Shown piece by piece: positions 21,883-32,656 of a DNA stretch of 64,000 nt. Origin of the DNA: Neoarius graeffei (Eukaryota; Chordata; Actinopteri; Siluriformes; Ariidae); the NCBI RefSeq assembly GCF_027579695.1, contig NC_083569.1, positions 68,966,649-69,030,648 of the forward strand, in the 5' to 3' direction. The position numbers and the translations under genes were made by a program. How positions within the stretch are numbered: the stretch's first letter is position 1; every line of letters starts with the position of its first letter. The notes under the pieces were generated by a model, which was not told the origin of the DNA, did not search any database, and saw only the letters and a list, made by a program, of their open reading frames with translations.

Positions 21883-23480
21883 CAACCCCGATTCCAAAAA
21901 AGTTGGGACAAAATACAAACTGTAAATAAAAACGGAACGCAATGATGTGGAAGTTTCAAAATTCCATATTTTATTCAGAACATAGATGACATATCAAATG
22001 TTTAAACTGAGAAAATGTATCATTTAAAGAGAAAAATTAGGTGATTTTAAATTTCACGACAACAACACAGCTCAAAAAAGTTGGGACAAGGCCATGTTTA
22101 CCACTGTGGGACATCCCCTTTTCTCTTTACAACAGTCTGTAAACGTCTGGGGACTGAGGAGACAAGTTGCTCAAGTTTAGGGATAGGAATGTTAACCCAT
22201 TCTTGTCTAATGTAGGATTCTAGTTGCTCAACTGTCTTAGGTCTTTTTTGTCGTATCTTCCGTTTTATGATGCGCCAAATGTTTTCTATGGGTGAAAGAT
22301 CTGGGCTGCAGGCTGGCCAGTTCAGTACCCGGACCCTTCTTCTCCGCAGCCATGATGCTGTAATTGATGCAGTATGTGGTTTGGCATTGTCATGTTGGAA
22401 AATGCAAGGTCTTCCCTGAAAGTGACGTCGTCTGGATGGGAGCATATGTTGCTCTAGAACCTGGATATACCTTTCAGCATTGATGGTGTCTTTCCAGATG
22501 TGTAAGCTGCCCATGCCACACGCACTAATGCAACCCCATACCATCAGAGATGCAGGCTTCTGAACTGAGCGCTGATAACAACTTGGGTCGTCCTTCTCCT
22601 CTTTAGTCCGAATGACACGGCGTCCCTGATTTCCATAAAGAACTTCAAATTTTGATTCGTCTGACCACAGAACAGTTTTCCACTTTGCCACAGTCCATTT
22701 TAAATGAGCCTTGGCCCAGAGAAGACGTCTGCGCTTCTGGATCATGTTTAGATACGGCTTCTTCTTTGAACTATAGAGTTTTAGCTGGCAACGGCAGATG
22801 GCACGGTGAATTGTGTTCACAGATAATGTTCTCTGGAAATATTCCTGAGCCCATTTTGTGATTTCCAATACAGAAGCATGCCTGTATGTGATGCAGTGCC
22901 GTCTAAGGGCCCGAAGATCACGGGCACCCAGTATGGTTTTCCGGCCTTGACCCTTACGCACAGAGATTCTTCCAGATTCTCTGAATCTTTTGATGATATT
23001 ATGCACTGTAGATGATGATATGTTCAAACTTTGCAATTGTACACTGTCGAACTCCTTTCTGATATTGCTCCACTATTTGTCGGCGCAGAATTAGGGGGAT
23101 TGGTGATCCTCTTCCCATCTTTACTTCTGAGAGCCGCTGCCACTCCAAGATGCTCTTTTTATACCCAGTCATGTTAATGACCTATTGCCAATTGACCTAA
23201 TGAGTTGCAGTTTGGTCCTCCAGCTGTTCCTTTTTTGTACCTTTAACTTTTCCAGCCTCTTATTGCCCCTGTCCCAACTTTTTTGAGATGTGTTGCTGTC
23301 ATGAAATTTCAAATGAGCCAATATTTGGCATGAAATTTCAAAATGTCTCACTTTTGACATTTGATATGTTGTCTGTGTTCTATTGTGAATACAATATCAG
23401 TTTTTGAGATTTGTAAATTATTGCATTCCGTTTTTATTTACAATTTGTACTTTGTCCCAACTTTTTTGGAATCGGGGTTG
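21883..23480 (-). mobile_element. Tc1/mariner element B, near intact
   Basis: The left end caaccccgattccaaaaaag and its complement at the right end match over about 80 bp and then diverge slowly. TA precedes the left end (21881-21882). The right flank reads CA (23481-23482), a decayed TA. The length of about 1.6 kb and the single central ORF on the minus strand are normal. It lies immediately upstream of the candidate promoter block. Confidence 0.92.
22098..23118 (-). pseudogene. Tc1/mariner transposase (element B), N-terminal frameshift
   Basis: The long open frame (22098-23036, 312 codons, opening with TTG) covers HTH text ([19 protein letters not shown]), [14 protein letters not shown] (Asp 1), [12 protein letters not shown] (Asp 2) and [11 protein letters not shown] (Glu). 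The second Asp and the Glu are separated by 34 residues, so it is a DD34E transposase with all three residues in place. An ATG at 23116-23118 begins [20 protein letters not shown] in another frame. That frame reads [11 protein letters not shown] at the place where the long frame reads LQSLNI. A net 2-base loss near 23030 therefore separates the natural start from the rest. One lesion is visible, so the copy is young. Confidence 0.85.
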
Positions 23481-23699
23481 CATTCTTTTTAAACTCAAAT
23501 AATGATACAACTGAGTAAAAGTGACCCAGTTGTTGGGTAGTTTATGGTCACATCTAGTGGAGCAGAGCAGCGTTGCTTTTGGAGTGGAGAACTGAACATT
23601 TTCCCCAGATCGTAAACAAACTGCATAAACCGTTTCGACAGACAGGGGAGGTGTTCATCAAGTTCACTAGTGCGCATGCGCATCTCAGCACCCCTCCAT

Positions 23700-24611
23700 C
23701 CACGTGCCTTGGTGCGCTTTGGCTGAATCCATGACGTCACCATCTACGTGCCACTGAGGCACGAGGAACTTTGTATGCCCAGGCGATTGAAAACTTACTG
23801 TAATATTTTGATTATTTCCGACTTCAGAAGTCACCAGTCGTCGCAAAAACACGGTTGTCGGGTTGAAAGTTCCAAAATGTGTCATTTCAACCTATGTAAG
23901 TTCATTAGTTATGCAAAAGCATGGATAAATTATTTAGTATTTCCTATCAATTTAAAATAGCATCAACGTTATCTGACGTTTACCACGATGCATTATTTAT
24001 CACATCATATCTGAGCAGCAGTCCATGTTTAGCACGTTTAGAATGGTTTTTCCTGTCTCAGAAAGAAACACGTTAATGATACACATTACTTTGGAATATT
24101 CCAAAACGTGTTTGGGGTCTTTCTGACTTTGTATTTTAGTGTCGTTCTTACGTAGTGCGCGTATATTAGGTGTACATCGGCTACTCTGCAGGCTCAAAGC
24201 TCGCGCCGGTTATGTCTGCTGTGGAGCAGGCATTCTGCAACGTGACAGCTGGGACCCGTGCGGCGAGCTCCTCCCCCTGCAGCCAATCAGCGCTGAGCTG
24301 GGCGTGAATAGGCTGAATTTGGTAGCGCGGGCAGCCAATGGGAATCGCGTATGCGATCAGCTCGCGTTGGGACGCTCAGGAACGTGTACTAATGCGTGTC
24401 TTGGTGTGGCACAGGGAGAAGAAGTGTGCCATGCAGTACGCACTTCAGCTGCGACCTTGAACAGCGTGAAAACCAACTTGATCCGAGCAAGTGAGGCTGG
24501 AAATCGGATAGTTCTGACTGTTCAGGAGTCGCTGTTGGAAACAGGAGACTGTCAGTAGATGAGTGAGAAGGTCTTTTTGTTCCTAGACAACACTACTGCA
24601 AGGCTGGAGAG
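23700..24611 (+). promoter_or_regulatory. Candidate clock-gene promoter and leader exon (possibly per1)
   Basis: A GC- and CpG-rich block (about 24170-24560) holds two CCAAT boxes, in agccaatcagcg (about 24280-24292) and cagccaatggga (about 24331-24342). Upstream are an E-box CACGTG (23701-23706) and a CRE TGACGTCA (23732-23739). CACGTT-type E'-boxes lie at 24069-24074 (forward) and at 24105-24110, 24239-24244 and 24381-24386 (reverse). The block ends with ggctggagag|gtaagg, a good splice donor with intron from 24612. E-boxes and CREs are known control sites of vertebrate Per1. No coding exon is recognisable here, so the exon is probably a leader. Linking it to per1, 32 kb away, rests on strand, the site set and the absence of another gene between. 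Confidence 0.5.
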
Positions 24612-24792
24612 GTAAGGCCAGGCATTTTAATCTTATGCTTTATAGTGATGCAATGTTTAATGTGGTGTTTATTATTTTACTGAAGATCAGCTACTGATCT
24701 TTCTGCTCCTGTGCTATTTATTTAGTCATTCTTTCTATTTTGGAGATATTATGCATGCATGCATGCATATACATATATATAATGTGTGTATA

Positions 24793-25133
24793 TCATCTCA
24801 TTATCTGTAGTCGCTTTATCCTGTTCTACAGGGTCGCAGGCGAGCTGGAGCCTATCCCAGCTGACTACGGGCGAAAGGCGGGGTACACCCTGGACAAGTC
24901 ACCAGGTCATCACAGGGCTGACACATAGACACAGACAACCATTCACACTCACATTCACACCTACGGTCAATTTAGAGTCACCAGTTAACCTAACCTGCAT
25001 GTCTTTGGACTGTGGGGGAAACCGGAGCACCCGGAGGAAACCCACGCGGACACGGGGAGAACATGCAAACTCCACACAGAAAGGCCCTCGCCGGCCACGG
25101 GGCTCGAACCCGGACCTTCTTGCTGTGAGGCGA
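24793..25133 (-). repeat. V-SINE-type SINE, copy 9, head truncated
   Basis: This reverse copy is intact through the tail and core. On its right it stops within the tRNA-like head at ctgtgaggcg and is fused to the family-B tail text aaaggtttcttc. A microsatellite follows (25146-25177). Confidence 0.8.
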
Positions 25134-25141
25134 AAGGTTTC

Positions 25142-25145
<4 letters not shown>

Positions 25146-25177
<32 letters not shown>
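25146..25177. repeat. (AT)n microsatellite
   Basis: A pure AT dinucleotide run within the junction of two SINEs. Confidence 0.9.
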
Positions 25178-25181
<4 letters not shown>

Positions 25182-25514
25182 TTTATTTGTCACATGCACA
25201 CTTCAAGCACAGTGAAATTCATCCTCTGCATTTAACCCATCTGAAGCAGTGAACACACGCACACACCCAGAGCAGTGGGCAGCCACACACAGCGCCCAGG
25301 GAGCAGTCAGGGGTGAGGTACTTCGCTCAAGGGCACCTCAGCACCTCAAGGGCCGCTCCCACTCAGACACGGGGAGAACATGCATGTCTTTGGACTGTGG
25401 GGGAAACCGGAGCACCCCGAGGAAACCCACGCAGACACGGGGAGAACATGCAAACTCCGCACAGAAAGGTCGCCGCTGGGTTAGAACCCGGAACCTTCTT
25501 GCTGTGAGGCGACA

Positions 25515-25515
<1 letters not shown>
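25178..25515 (-). repeat. Chimeric SINE, subfamily B, second copy
   Basis: The tail (aaacctttatttgtcacatg) and body (acccatctgaagcagtgaac, gggcagccacacacagcgcc) are followed by the V-SINE central domain and part of the head. An internal repeat of cacggggagaacatgca (25369-25384 and 25436-25451) suggests a small duplication. Confidence 0.7.

Positions 25516-25560
<45 letters not shown>
25516..25560. repeat. (GT)n/(AT)n compound microsatellite
   Basis: A GT run passes into an AT run directly after the SINE head. ORFs across it are artefacts. Confidence 0.85.
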
Positions 25561-25571
<11 letters not shown>

Positions 25572-26155
25572 TGTAACACTTCACTTATGAAGCTCGTCCA
25601 TGAACACTTCCTAAAGCAGAGTCAAAGCATGAAAGGCAACACAGATCTCCTCACCAGGCAGCCCTGCTGGGAGAAACAGCTTAAAGCAGCATAAAGCTTA
25701 TACCCAGTGTCATGTGAGCTCCACCTACAACACAGCAGCACTAACAACCCGTGTACACTCACTGTAAATTACACCTAATACATCTGAATGCAAAACATAA
25801 CCCATGGCTGGCATACATGACAGCTGCTCATGCATGGTGTTGTTATGTGAAAATAACTATCAGATGGCAGATTCTTTGAACCAGGAACATTTTGCCTGAG
25901 TCAGAGCAGCCTGTGAGTCAGTATTCATTTTTCGGGCTGTTTAAAGCAGCCGTATGTAAGATTTTGTAATTTTGCTGTTGATGCTGGATTAATTCCAAAT
26001 GGTAGTTTGGAGCCAAGCAAATTAATTGGTGACAGAAAATCAGGGATAAAAACCTACATCTAGTTAATATAAGCTGTTGAAATTTTAGACAGTGTTGTTT
26101 AGTTTATGATGCGATACAGCTATGGAATATAAGGCTGAGGCTGGTATATGTATTA

Positions 26156-26158
<3 letters not shown>
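25561..26158. other. unassigned
   Basis: No gene or clear repeat boundary. The sequence has mixed composition without long ORFs. Confidence 0.35.

Positions 26159-26214
<56 letters not shown>
26159..26214. repeat. (AT)n microsatellite
   Basis: A 56-bp pure AT run. The reading frame MEYKAEAGICII through it is spurious. Confidence 0.95.
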
Positions 26215-26217
<3 letters not shown>

Positions 26218-26904
26218 AATTGTTACATTTTTGTTTGTATATTGCATAGTCAGTTCTTGGGATGTTTTTTAAATTATGTTTTATGTTGTACAGTGTGTCT
26301 TTTTTTTCTTTTTGTATGTCTGATAACTTGCTGCTGTAAGATAATTTCCCAGCTTGGGATCAATAAAATATCGATCGATCGGCATTTTAGGTGAAAATTC
26401 AATCCAAATTGCTTGAGACTGCTCTCATTGAATTCAGAATTGAACGCTAAAAAAAAACCTTTTACAGAATTAAAATGTTTCTCTGTTCTTGAGATATTAC
26501 AAATCAAAGATTGAAAAAACGGCTTAATTTTTAGAAAACTGCTGTAATATTTTGTCTGAGGATCACATGGTCCAAAATGGGCCTCATTAACCAATGAGAT
26601 CAATTTTTTTTTTTCTTAATAACTTTTCTATTTTTCAAGGTATTTACATGGAAATTGGCAGCACATAGATGGATGTATACCGAATACAAAGCTTGAAAAA
26701 TTAGGGGAAAAAATTAGTACTTATTTAATTCGTATTAATTATGCTAATTAGGTAAACTGTTAAATCTGTACATTCTTCTCTTCAAAGTTTCACCAAATGG
26801 CTTTATTTGTGCAATATAAAGCTGATCTTAACTTTCATTTATACATCACAAAGAAGGAGAAATCAGTGTTAATTTTAAAATAAGCAAGCACTGAATGTCA
26901 TTCA
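26215..26904. other. unassigned AT-rich DNA
   Basis: No gene. The stretch includes cagcttgggatcaataaaat, which resembles a retroelement 3' tail, and a palindromic cgatcgatcg at about 26373. Confidence 0.3.
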
Positions 26905-26983
26905 GGGGCGGCACGGTGGTGTAGTGGTTAGCACTGTCGCGTCACAGCAAGAAGGTCCCGGGTTCGTGGCCGGCGAGAGCCTT
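26905..26983 (+). repeat. V-SINE head fragment (5' part only)
   Basis: Only the tRNA-like head (gggcggcacggtggtgtagt to ggccggcgagagcct) is present. The rest of the element is missing on the 3' side, the opposite of the usual SINE truncation. Confidence 0.8.
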
Positions 26984-27113
26984 TTTGTTTTTGAGATGCG
27001 TCATGTTTGTGTAACATGATTATGCTTTTGAAATGCACACAAGTGCATTTGTTACAGTAAAGCACATGAGTGTTATGTTTGCGAGAGTGTTGTTTTTCAC
27101 ATGGATGCTTAAC

Positions 27114-27753
27114 ATGAAAGAACTGAAGTCATTTTTAAACTTGCTTTATTTTTTAATTAACGTGTTCTTCAATTACATTTTTGCTTTTAGTAACCTTATA
27201 TCGTGACTCATATTGGCAACTAATTGCAATTAAATATGATACTTATCGGCCTGTTCGGTTTTTAGCCGTGTTGAATGTAGTTCGTTTGGTCCACGGCAGG
27301 CGTCGCTTATCCACGCGATAAGCCAGGTGTCAGCGCCGCCATTTTGAAAACTGTTTTCCAAACAAAATACTGCACAAAAACAAGTTTAAATGACGATTAC
27401 TGCCTACTCTTTTCAAACTTTCCTGATTGCTGTCAAAACAAACAAAGCTTCCGGCTTGATTACATCAGCATTCGAAAGAGGGCGTGCGTGTCTTTTGACA
27501 ACGTTGGCAGATGTCGGTCACTTTGATTTCCGCTGTACATTTTACTTCCGTCCTACGATGTCTCGCACAGGTCTCAACGAATCTCGTTTATGGCCATTGC
27601 TGTGACGTATGGACTGATATATTACAGAGCATATTTCAAACACTCAGAACTTGCTATAGCAGCGACAAAATAGCTGTCAGAAATGCATTCCTGTATTTAA
27701 TAAAATGAGATGAATAGAATTTTGATGATAAATTTGCCTTCAGTTCCCCTTTA
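27114..27753 (+). mobile_element. MITE family E, copy 1
   Basis: The left end reads aaagaactgaag and the right end cttcagttcccctt, which are inverted. The body matches 53328-54269 on the opposite strand over several blocks, such as tggtccacggcaggcgtcgc and gagcatatttcaaacactca. No transposase is present. It contains cggcttgattacatcagcat, where copy 2 carries a further insertion. Confidence 0.7.
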
Positions 27754-27963
27754 ACTTTATTCACATTTAAACATGGGGCTAATACACTTGGGGTTAAACC
27801 ACCAAGTGGCTAAACCACCGGATACCATTCATTGCACAGAGGACTCAGCAATATGAGTTCATCAGGTTTCAGTTTGATCTCGGGTCAAAGATACAGAACA
27901 CAGCCGAATATGAAGCAGGGCACACTATGACCCGCAGAGCAACCGGGACGTTTCCTTTACTTA

Positions 27964-29549
27964 CAGTGGGGCAAAACGTATTTAGTCAGCCACCAATTGT
28001 GCAAGTTCTCCCACTTAAAAAGATGAGAGAGGCCTGTAATTTTCATCATAGGTACACTTCAACTATGAGAGACAAAGTGAAAAAAAAAAATCCAGAAAAT
28101 CACATTGGCTGATTTTTAAAGAATTTATTTGCAAATTATGGTGCAAAATAAGTATTTGGTCAATAACAAAAGTTCATCTCAATACTTTGTTATATACCCT
28201 TTGTTGGCAATGACAGAGGTCAAACGTTTTCTGTAAGTCTTCACAAGGTTTTCGCACACTGTTGCTGGTATTTTGGCCCATTCCTCCATGCAGATCTCCT
28301 CTAGAGCAGTGATGTTTTGGGGCTGTCGCTGGGCAACACGGACTTTCAACTCCCTCCAAAGATTTTCTATGGGGTTGAGATCTGGAGACTGGCTAGGCCA
28401 CTCCAGGACCTTGAAATGCTTCTTACGAAGCCACTCCTTTGTTGCCCGGGCGGTGTGTTTGGGATCATTGTCATGCTGAAAGACCCAGCCACGTTTCATC
28501 TTCAATGCCCTTGCTGATGGAAGGAGGTTTTCACTCAAAATCTCACGATACATGGCCCCATTCATTCTTTCCTTTACACGGATCAGTCGTCCTGGTCCCT
28601 TTGCAGAAAAACAGCCCCAAAGCATGATGTTTCCGCCCCCATGCTTCACAGTAGGTATGGTGTTCTTTGGATGCAACTCAGCATTCTTTCTCCTCCAAAC
28701 ACGACAAGTTGAGTTTTTACCAAAAAGTTCTATTTTGGTTTCATCTGACCATATGACATTCTCCCAATCATCTTCTGGATCATCCAAATGCTCTCTAGCA
28801 AACTTCAGACGGGCCTGGACATGTACTGGCTTAAGCAGGGGGACACGTCTGGCACTGCAGGATTTGAGTCCCTGGCGGCGTAGTGTGTTACTGATGGTAG
28901 CCTTTGTTACTTTGGTCCCAGCTCTCTGCAGGTCATTCACTAGGTCCCCCCGTGTGGTTCTGGGATTTTTGCTCACCGTTCTTGTGATCATTTTGACCCC
29001 ACGGGGTGAGATCTTGCGTGGAGCCCCAGATCGAGGGAGATTATCAGTGGTCTTGTACGTCTTCCATTTTCTAATAATTGCTCCCACAGTTGATTTCTTC
29101 ACACCAAGCTGCTTACCTATTGCAGATTCAGTCTTCCCAGCCTGGTGCAGGTCTACAATTTTGTTTCTGGTGTCCTTTGACAGCTCTTTGGTCTTGGCCA
29201 TAGTGGAGTTTGGAGTGTGACTGTTTGAGGTTGTGGACAGGTGTCTTTTATACTGATAACGAGTTCAAACAGGTGTCATTAATACAGGTAACGAGTGGAG
29301 GACAGAGGAGCCTCTTAAAGAAGAAGTTACAGGTCTGTGAGAGCCAGAAATCTTGCTTGTTTGCTTATTTTACCCAGGAATTTACCAATTAATTCATTAA
29401 AAATCCTACAATGTGATTTCCTGGATTCTTTCCCCCCATTCTGTCTCTCATAGTTGAAGTGTACCTATGATGAAAATTACAGGCCTCTCTCATCTTTTTA
29501 AGTGGGAGAACTTGCACAATTGGTGGCTAAATACTTTTTTGCCCCACTG
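27964..29549 (-). mobile_element. Tc1-like element C, apparently intact
   Basis: The ends (cagtggggcaaaacgtattt on the left and cagtggggcaaaaaagtatt on the complement of the right) are the start of inverted repeats of roughly 160 bp. Repeated inner and outer pieces such as ggtacacttcaactatgaga suggest an IR/DR layout like Sleeping Beauty. TA flanks both sides (27962-27963 and 29550-29551). The single ORF on the minus strand is uninterrupted. Confidence 0.95.
28179..29201 (-). CDS. Tc1-family transposase, complete ORF
   Basis: This 340-codon ATG-to-stop frame encodes a DD34E transposase that would bind the element's terminal repeats and cut and paste it in the nucleus. Residues 1-50 form the first paired-like HTH ([20 protein letters not shown]). 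A GRPR-like hook is at about 57-62 (RSGAPR), and a second HTH follows to about 120. The catalytic Asp residues are D153 ([11 protein letters not shown]) and D244 (FQHDNDPKH), and the Glu is E279 (DLNPIENLW). These positions and the 340-residue length equal those published for Sleeping Beauty. The Gly-rich box [12 protein letters not shown] is intact. No stop or frameshift is visible. Activity is plausible but unproven; one missense change could abolish it. Confidence 0.92.
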   Translation of the reverse strand: MAKTKELSKDTRNKIVDLHQAGKTESAIGKQLGVKKSTVGAIIRKWKTYKTTDNLPRSGAPRKISPRGVKMITRTVSKNPRTTRGDLVNDLQRAGTKVTKATISNTLRRQGLKSCSARRVPLLKPVHVQARLKFAREHLDDPEDDWENVIWSDETKIELFGKNSTCRVWRRKNAELHPKNTIPTVKHGGGNIMLWGCFSAKGPGRLIRVKERMNGAMYREILSENLLPSARALKMKRGWVFQHDNDPKHTARATKEWLRKKHFKVLEWPSQSPDLNPIENLWRELKVRVAQRQPQNITALEEICMEEWAKIPATVCENLVKTYRKRLTSVIANKGYITKY

Positions 29550-29551
29550 TA

Positions 29552-30518
29552 TGCTCCATTTGTGGTGGGTTGTAAGTGATATTTTGCAGCTTGTAATTAT
29601 CTCATTTCCCACCTCGGCACGTTCAACAGGTGCAGTGGAATATAAAAACTTGGACGGCGCTACAAAAGCGTGTTTTGTTTGCTGTCAGAACATATAAAAC
29701 TCATAAAAATCTATTCTAACTGCACTTTTACAGGAACACATGCCTGAGTGGCTATTGGTTCTCTTCTGTTGTGGTGAACTTCAGATATTCATGCAACGTT
29801 TTTGGACTGAAATTGCACTGGGGTAGTGCTCGCATGTTAGCAAGAAGCTCGTCAGCTAACGTTAGTTAAACAACATTTAATGATTATCTTCTCAAATTAG
29901 CAATTAATATGGTCAGCTTTATAGATTTAATCAAACACTGTCTGTGTATATTAATTGATCTGAAGCCAGTACTGCGATAAAACACATTGACTGGGGACTT
30001 TATGTCACTCTGTAAATGGGGAAGTTATTGGTAGTTGAAAAGACTCCTCCAAGGTGATGAGTCAAAATTTCAAGTTGTTTTTCTGTGTTTTTCTTGTTAC
30101 TAGTTGGAGGCAGGGAATCACAATTTGCCGCCTCGCCTTAAATGCAGCATTTAATTCCTTAGCAATTAATTCCAAAGGAAGGCACGTAGAACACAGCTAT
30201 GTTTATCAGGTAAAACCTGTGTGAACACGCATGGGTTTGTCACTACTTATATAACACTTCACGTATGAATGAGAGGATGACTAAATGTGACGTATTACAG
30301 CATTACGTAAGAGAACGCTGACATGACAGTGGTGTGGCGTTGTCTTCAGTAGAGCACCACCACTGTTTACCATCAACTTACAGAAGCTTACCGGATATTA
30401 TTTTATCCCCAGGAGGAGGCAGATACTTTATTAGCACTCTTTTGCGAAAAAGAAAATGGTACAATTACAGAGGATTTCGAAAGAAAAGGAGCACACGCCA
30501 CTTGGAAGTAGTTGAGAC
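29552..30518. other. unassigned
   Basis: No gene or clear element boundary. Short ORFs here lack recognisable features. The block near 29590-29700 (cagcttgtaattatctcatt, ggacggcgctacaaaagcg) may be repeat-derived. Confidence 0.3.
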
Positions 30519-30521
30519 TAA

Positions 30522-31047
30522 TACCCCTTTTCCACCAAATCAGTTCCAGGGCTGGTTCGGGGCCAGTGCTGGTGCTGGTTCACAACTCGTTCAACTTGCG
30601 AGCCAGCTGAGAACCAGTTTGCTTTTCCATAGCTCGGGGTGCTAAGGGGAGCCACGTCATTACGTCGCTGTATACGTCAGTTACGTCGCTGCGTTTGCAT
30701 AAACCTTGGCATGAATATCGAAGCAAAAACAACACAGAAGAAGCAGCAGTAGCAACAACAACAACAACAATAGTAATGGATGACTTCGCGTTTGTACAGC
30801 TGCTGCTTCTCGTTGCTTAAAAATGGCGATCTTTCGCGGTCTTGTTATTGTTGTTGGTCTTAACAACTCCGCCCCCCCGCTGACGTAAGCGGTTCTTTCC
30901 TCTGGCCCAGCAGAGAGTTGGTGCTAGCCTGGAACTGGTTTTTCTGGTCCCAGAGCCAGTTCTTTGTCAGTGGAAACAGAAAACCCGGTTCCAAACTAAG
31001 CACTGGCCCCGAACCAGCCCTGGAACTGCTTTGGTGTAAAAGGGGCA
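30522..31047. mobile_element. PIF/Harbinger-like MITE
   Basis: The left end (taccccttttccaccaaatc) and the complement of the right end (tgccccttttacaccaaagc) are inverted repeats that continue into cagttccagggctggttcgg on both sides. The TAA duplication lies at 30519-30521 and 31048-31050. Inside are a run of acaacaaca units and two runs of ttacgtcgct or tacgtcag. There is no transposase. Confidence 0.75.
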
Positions 31048-31050
31048 TAA

Positions 31051-31526
31051 TTGAGCCAAGAGGCTTAGGCCAGGCATTAATTCAAATTGTAGGAGAATAC
31101 ATCAATAAAACTCGCACACAAGAAGAAGTCAACCGCCCACAAAAAAATCAAACACTAACACACACACACACGAAAAGCATAAGGGGGGAAAAACTAGCAA
31201 GGAAAATTATATAGATGAGAAAATTTAGACATGAAACGAAATCGAAGCATTAACTCAGGTGTCTAGCTATCAATACAGCTATCCTGAAGAGAATCCGTTA
31301 AGAGTCTCTTGAAGGAAGAACAGGACTTACTGTACATTTGAAGTCCTGTTCATTGTAAACGACACGTGGCAGCAGACAGTGAGATATGAAGTGTTTGGAA
31401 CGGGGGGAAAAACAGATTGTGTTCGTTGACATAGGAGTGCAGCAGACATGGCGGTTTAAATGACCATTTTGTTTTATATTTTGGGAAAATCAATGGAGCT
31501 AAATTTGTTAGAAAATACAATACACT
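31051..31526. other. unassigned
   Basis: No gene is visible. It contains a short (CA)n near 31162. Confidence 0.3.
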
Positions 31527-31975
31527 CACCGGACACTTTAATAGGAACTTGTTCTTGATTCTAAGATTCCTGTTCTTGGCTGCAGATGTGGTTTTCTCCT
31601 GTTACACGCTGAGATGCTTTTCTGCTCACCACAGGTGTAAAGAGTTGCTATTTCCTTCCTGGCAGCTCGAACCAATCTGGCCATTTTCCTCCGACCTCTC
31701 TCATCAACGAGGCGTTTCCACCTACAGAACCGTCACTCACTCAGTGTTTTTTTTGTTTTCTGCACCATTCTGTCTGTATAAACTCTACAGACGGTTGTGT
31801 GTGAAAACCCCAGGAGATTAGCAGTTTCCAGTCCATCTGGCTCAAACCAACACCTGTGCCACAGTGAAAGTCACACTTTGAGATCACTGTTTTTCCCATT
31901 CTGATGTTTGAAGTGAACATTAACTGAAGCTCTCGATTTGTATCTGCATGATTTGATGCATTGAAGAGTTAAATG
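31527..31975 (-). pseudogene. Tc1/mariner relic D, 5' half
   Basis: On the minus strand a Tc1/mariner-like coding region is legible but shredded. It includes a segment with gatgagagaggtcggaggaa and aatggccagattggttcgag, typical of the DERGQRR-MARLVR linker after the HTH, and cctggggttttcacacacaa upstream. The plus-strand left boundary caccggacactttaatagga looks like a terminal repeat. The catalytic half is missing. Stops and indels occur throughout. Confidence 0.6.
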
Positions 31976-32223
31976 ACCGTCGACAATCTGTCCGTGTACA
32001 AGATATAAATGATGCTAGACATGATAATAACATGAGCATTGGGGCTCCAAGATAAGCATCCGTAGAGCTTTTTTTGTCTCTGAGAGATTTTTTTTTTTAT
32101 TGTCTGAACCTTGGTCCATTTCACCAAGATCTGATTGACTGAGCCTTTCCAATAGCCCTCAAGCATACCTACGTCATCACTTGTTTACCGCAATGCATTA
32201 CGGGGGATCGCCAGGGTCGGTAG

Positions 32224-32457
32224 TTGAATGATATGACGGGCGTCAGATTAATTTTACTTGAGAGCGATGTGAGAAGAGCAGTTTTTGTCGTGGAAGGCAA
32301 TGAAATTGGTGATTTAAAAAGGTGGATAACATGTCGAGGGTTTGCAGCAGGAAAATCGAAATCCAAATCAAGCTTGGTGAGAAGGTCAGAGTCTAGACCG
32401 AGTCTACCACACTGTACAACAACAACAACATCAAATCTCAGAATGTCTTATTTCTGA
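32224..32457 (+). pseudogene. SAP-like fragment, possible transposon exon
   Basis: The 77-codon frame contains EIGDLKRWITCRGFAAGKSK followed by SKSSLVRRSES. The pattern L-x-x-W-L-x-x-R-G ... K-x-x-L-V-x-R is that of a SAP domain (DNA-binding helix-extended loop-helix). Similar SAP segments precede the SWIM and YqaJ parts in transposon proteins of the ISL2EU type, as I recall them, and two fragments of such proteins lie elsewhere in this window. No further domain is readable here. A chance resemblance is possible because the match is short. Confidence 0.35.
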
Positions 32458-32656
32458 GGACGTATATTGGATCACGAAGCAATCTTAGACTTAAGTCTAA
32501 ATTTGCTTCTTTTATAATAATCTTCAGTTATTCCTTACCATTTTCTAAGAAGCTTTGTTCTGTTGAAATCTTAGCCTTATACTTACTCTTGATCCAGCAC
32601 AATGAAAGTTACAGATGCAGTAAGGGAAACTATTACGAAAAATCAACTGTTGTCTT

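Noticed and set aside
24139-24558. 139-codon plus-strand ORF in the candidate promoter
   Set aside because: It lies in a CpG-rich block with CCAAT boxes, has no recognisable domain and its composition follows the GC content. I treat it as chance ORF in promoter DNA.
28552-29220. 222-codon plus-strand ORF
   Set aside because: It is antisense to the intact Tc1 transposase.
30681-30866. Leu-rich 61-codon ORF
   Set aside because: It is a translation of the (aacaac)n run inside a MITE.
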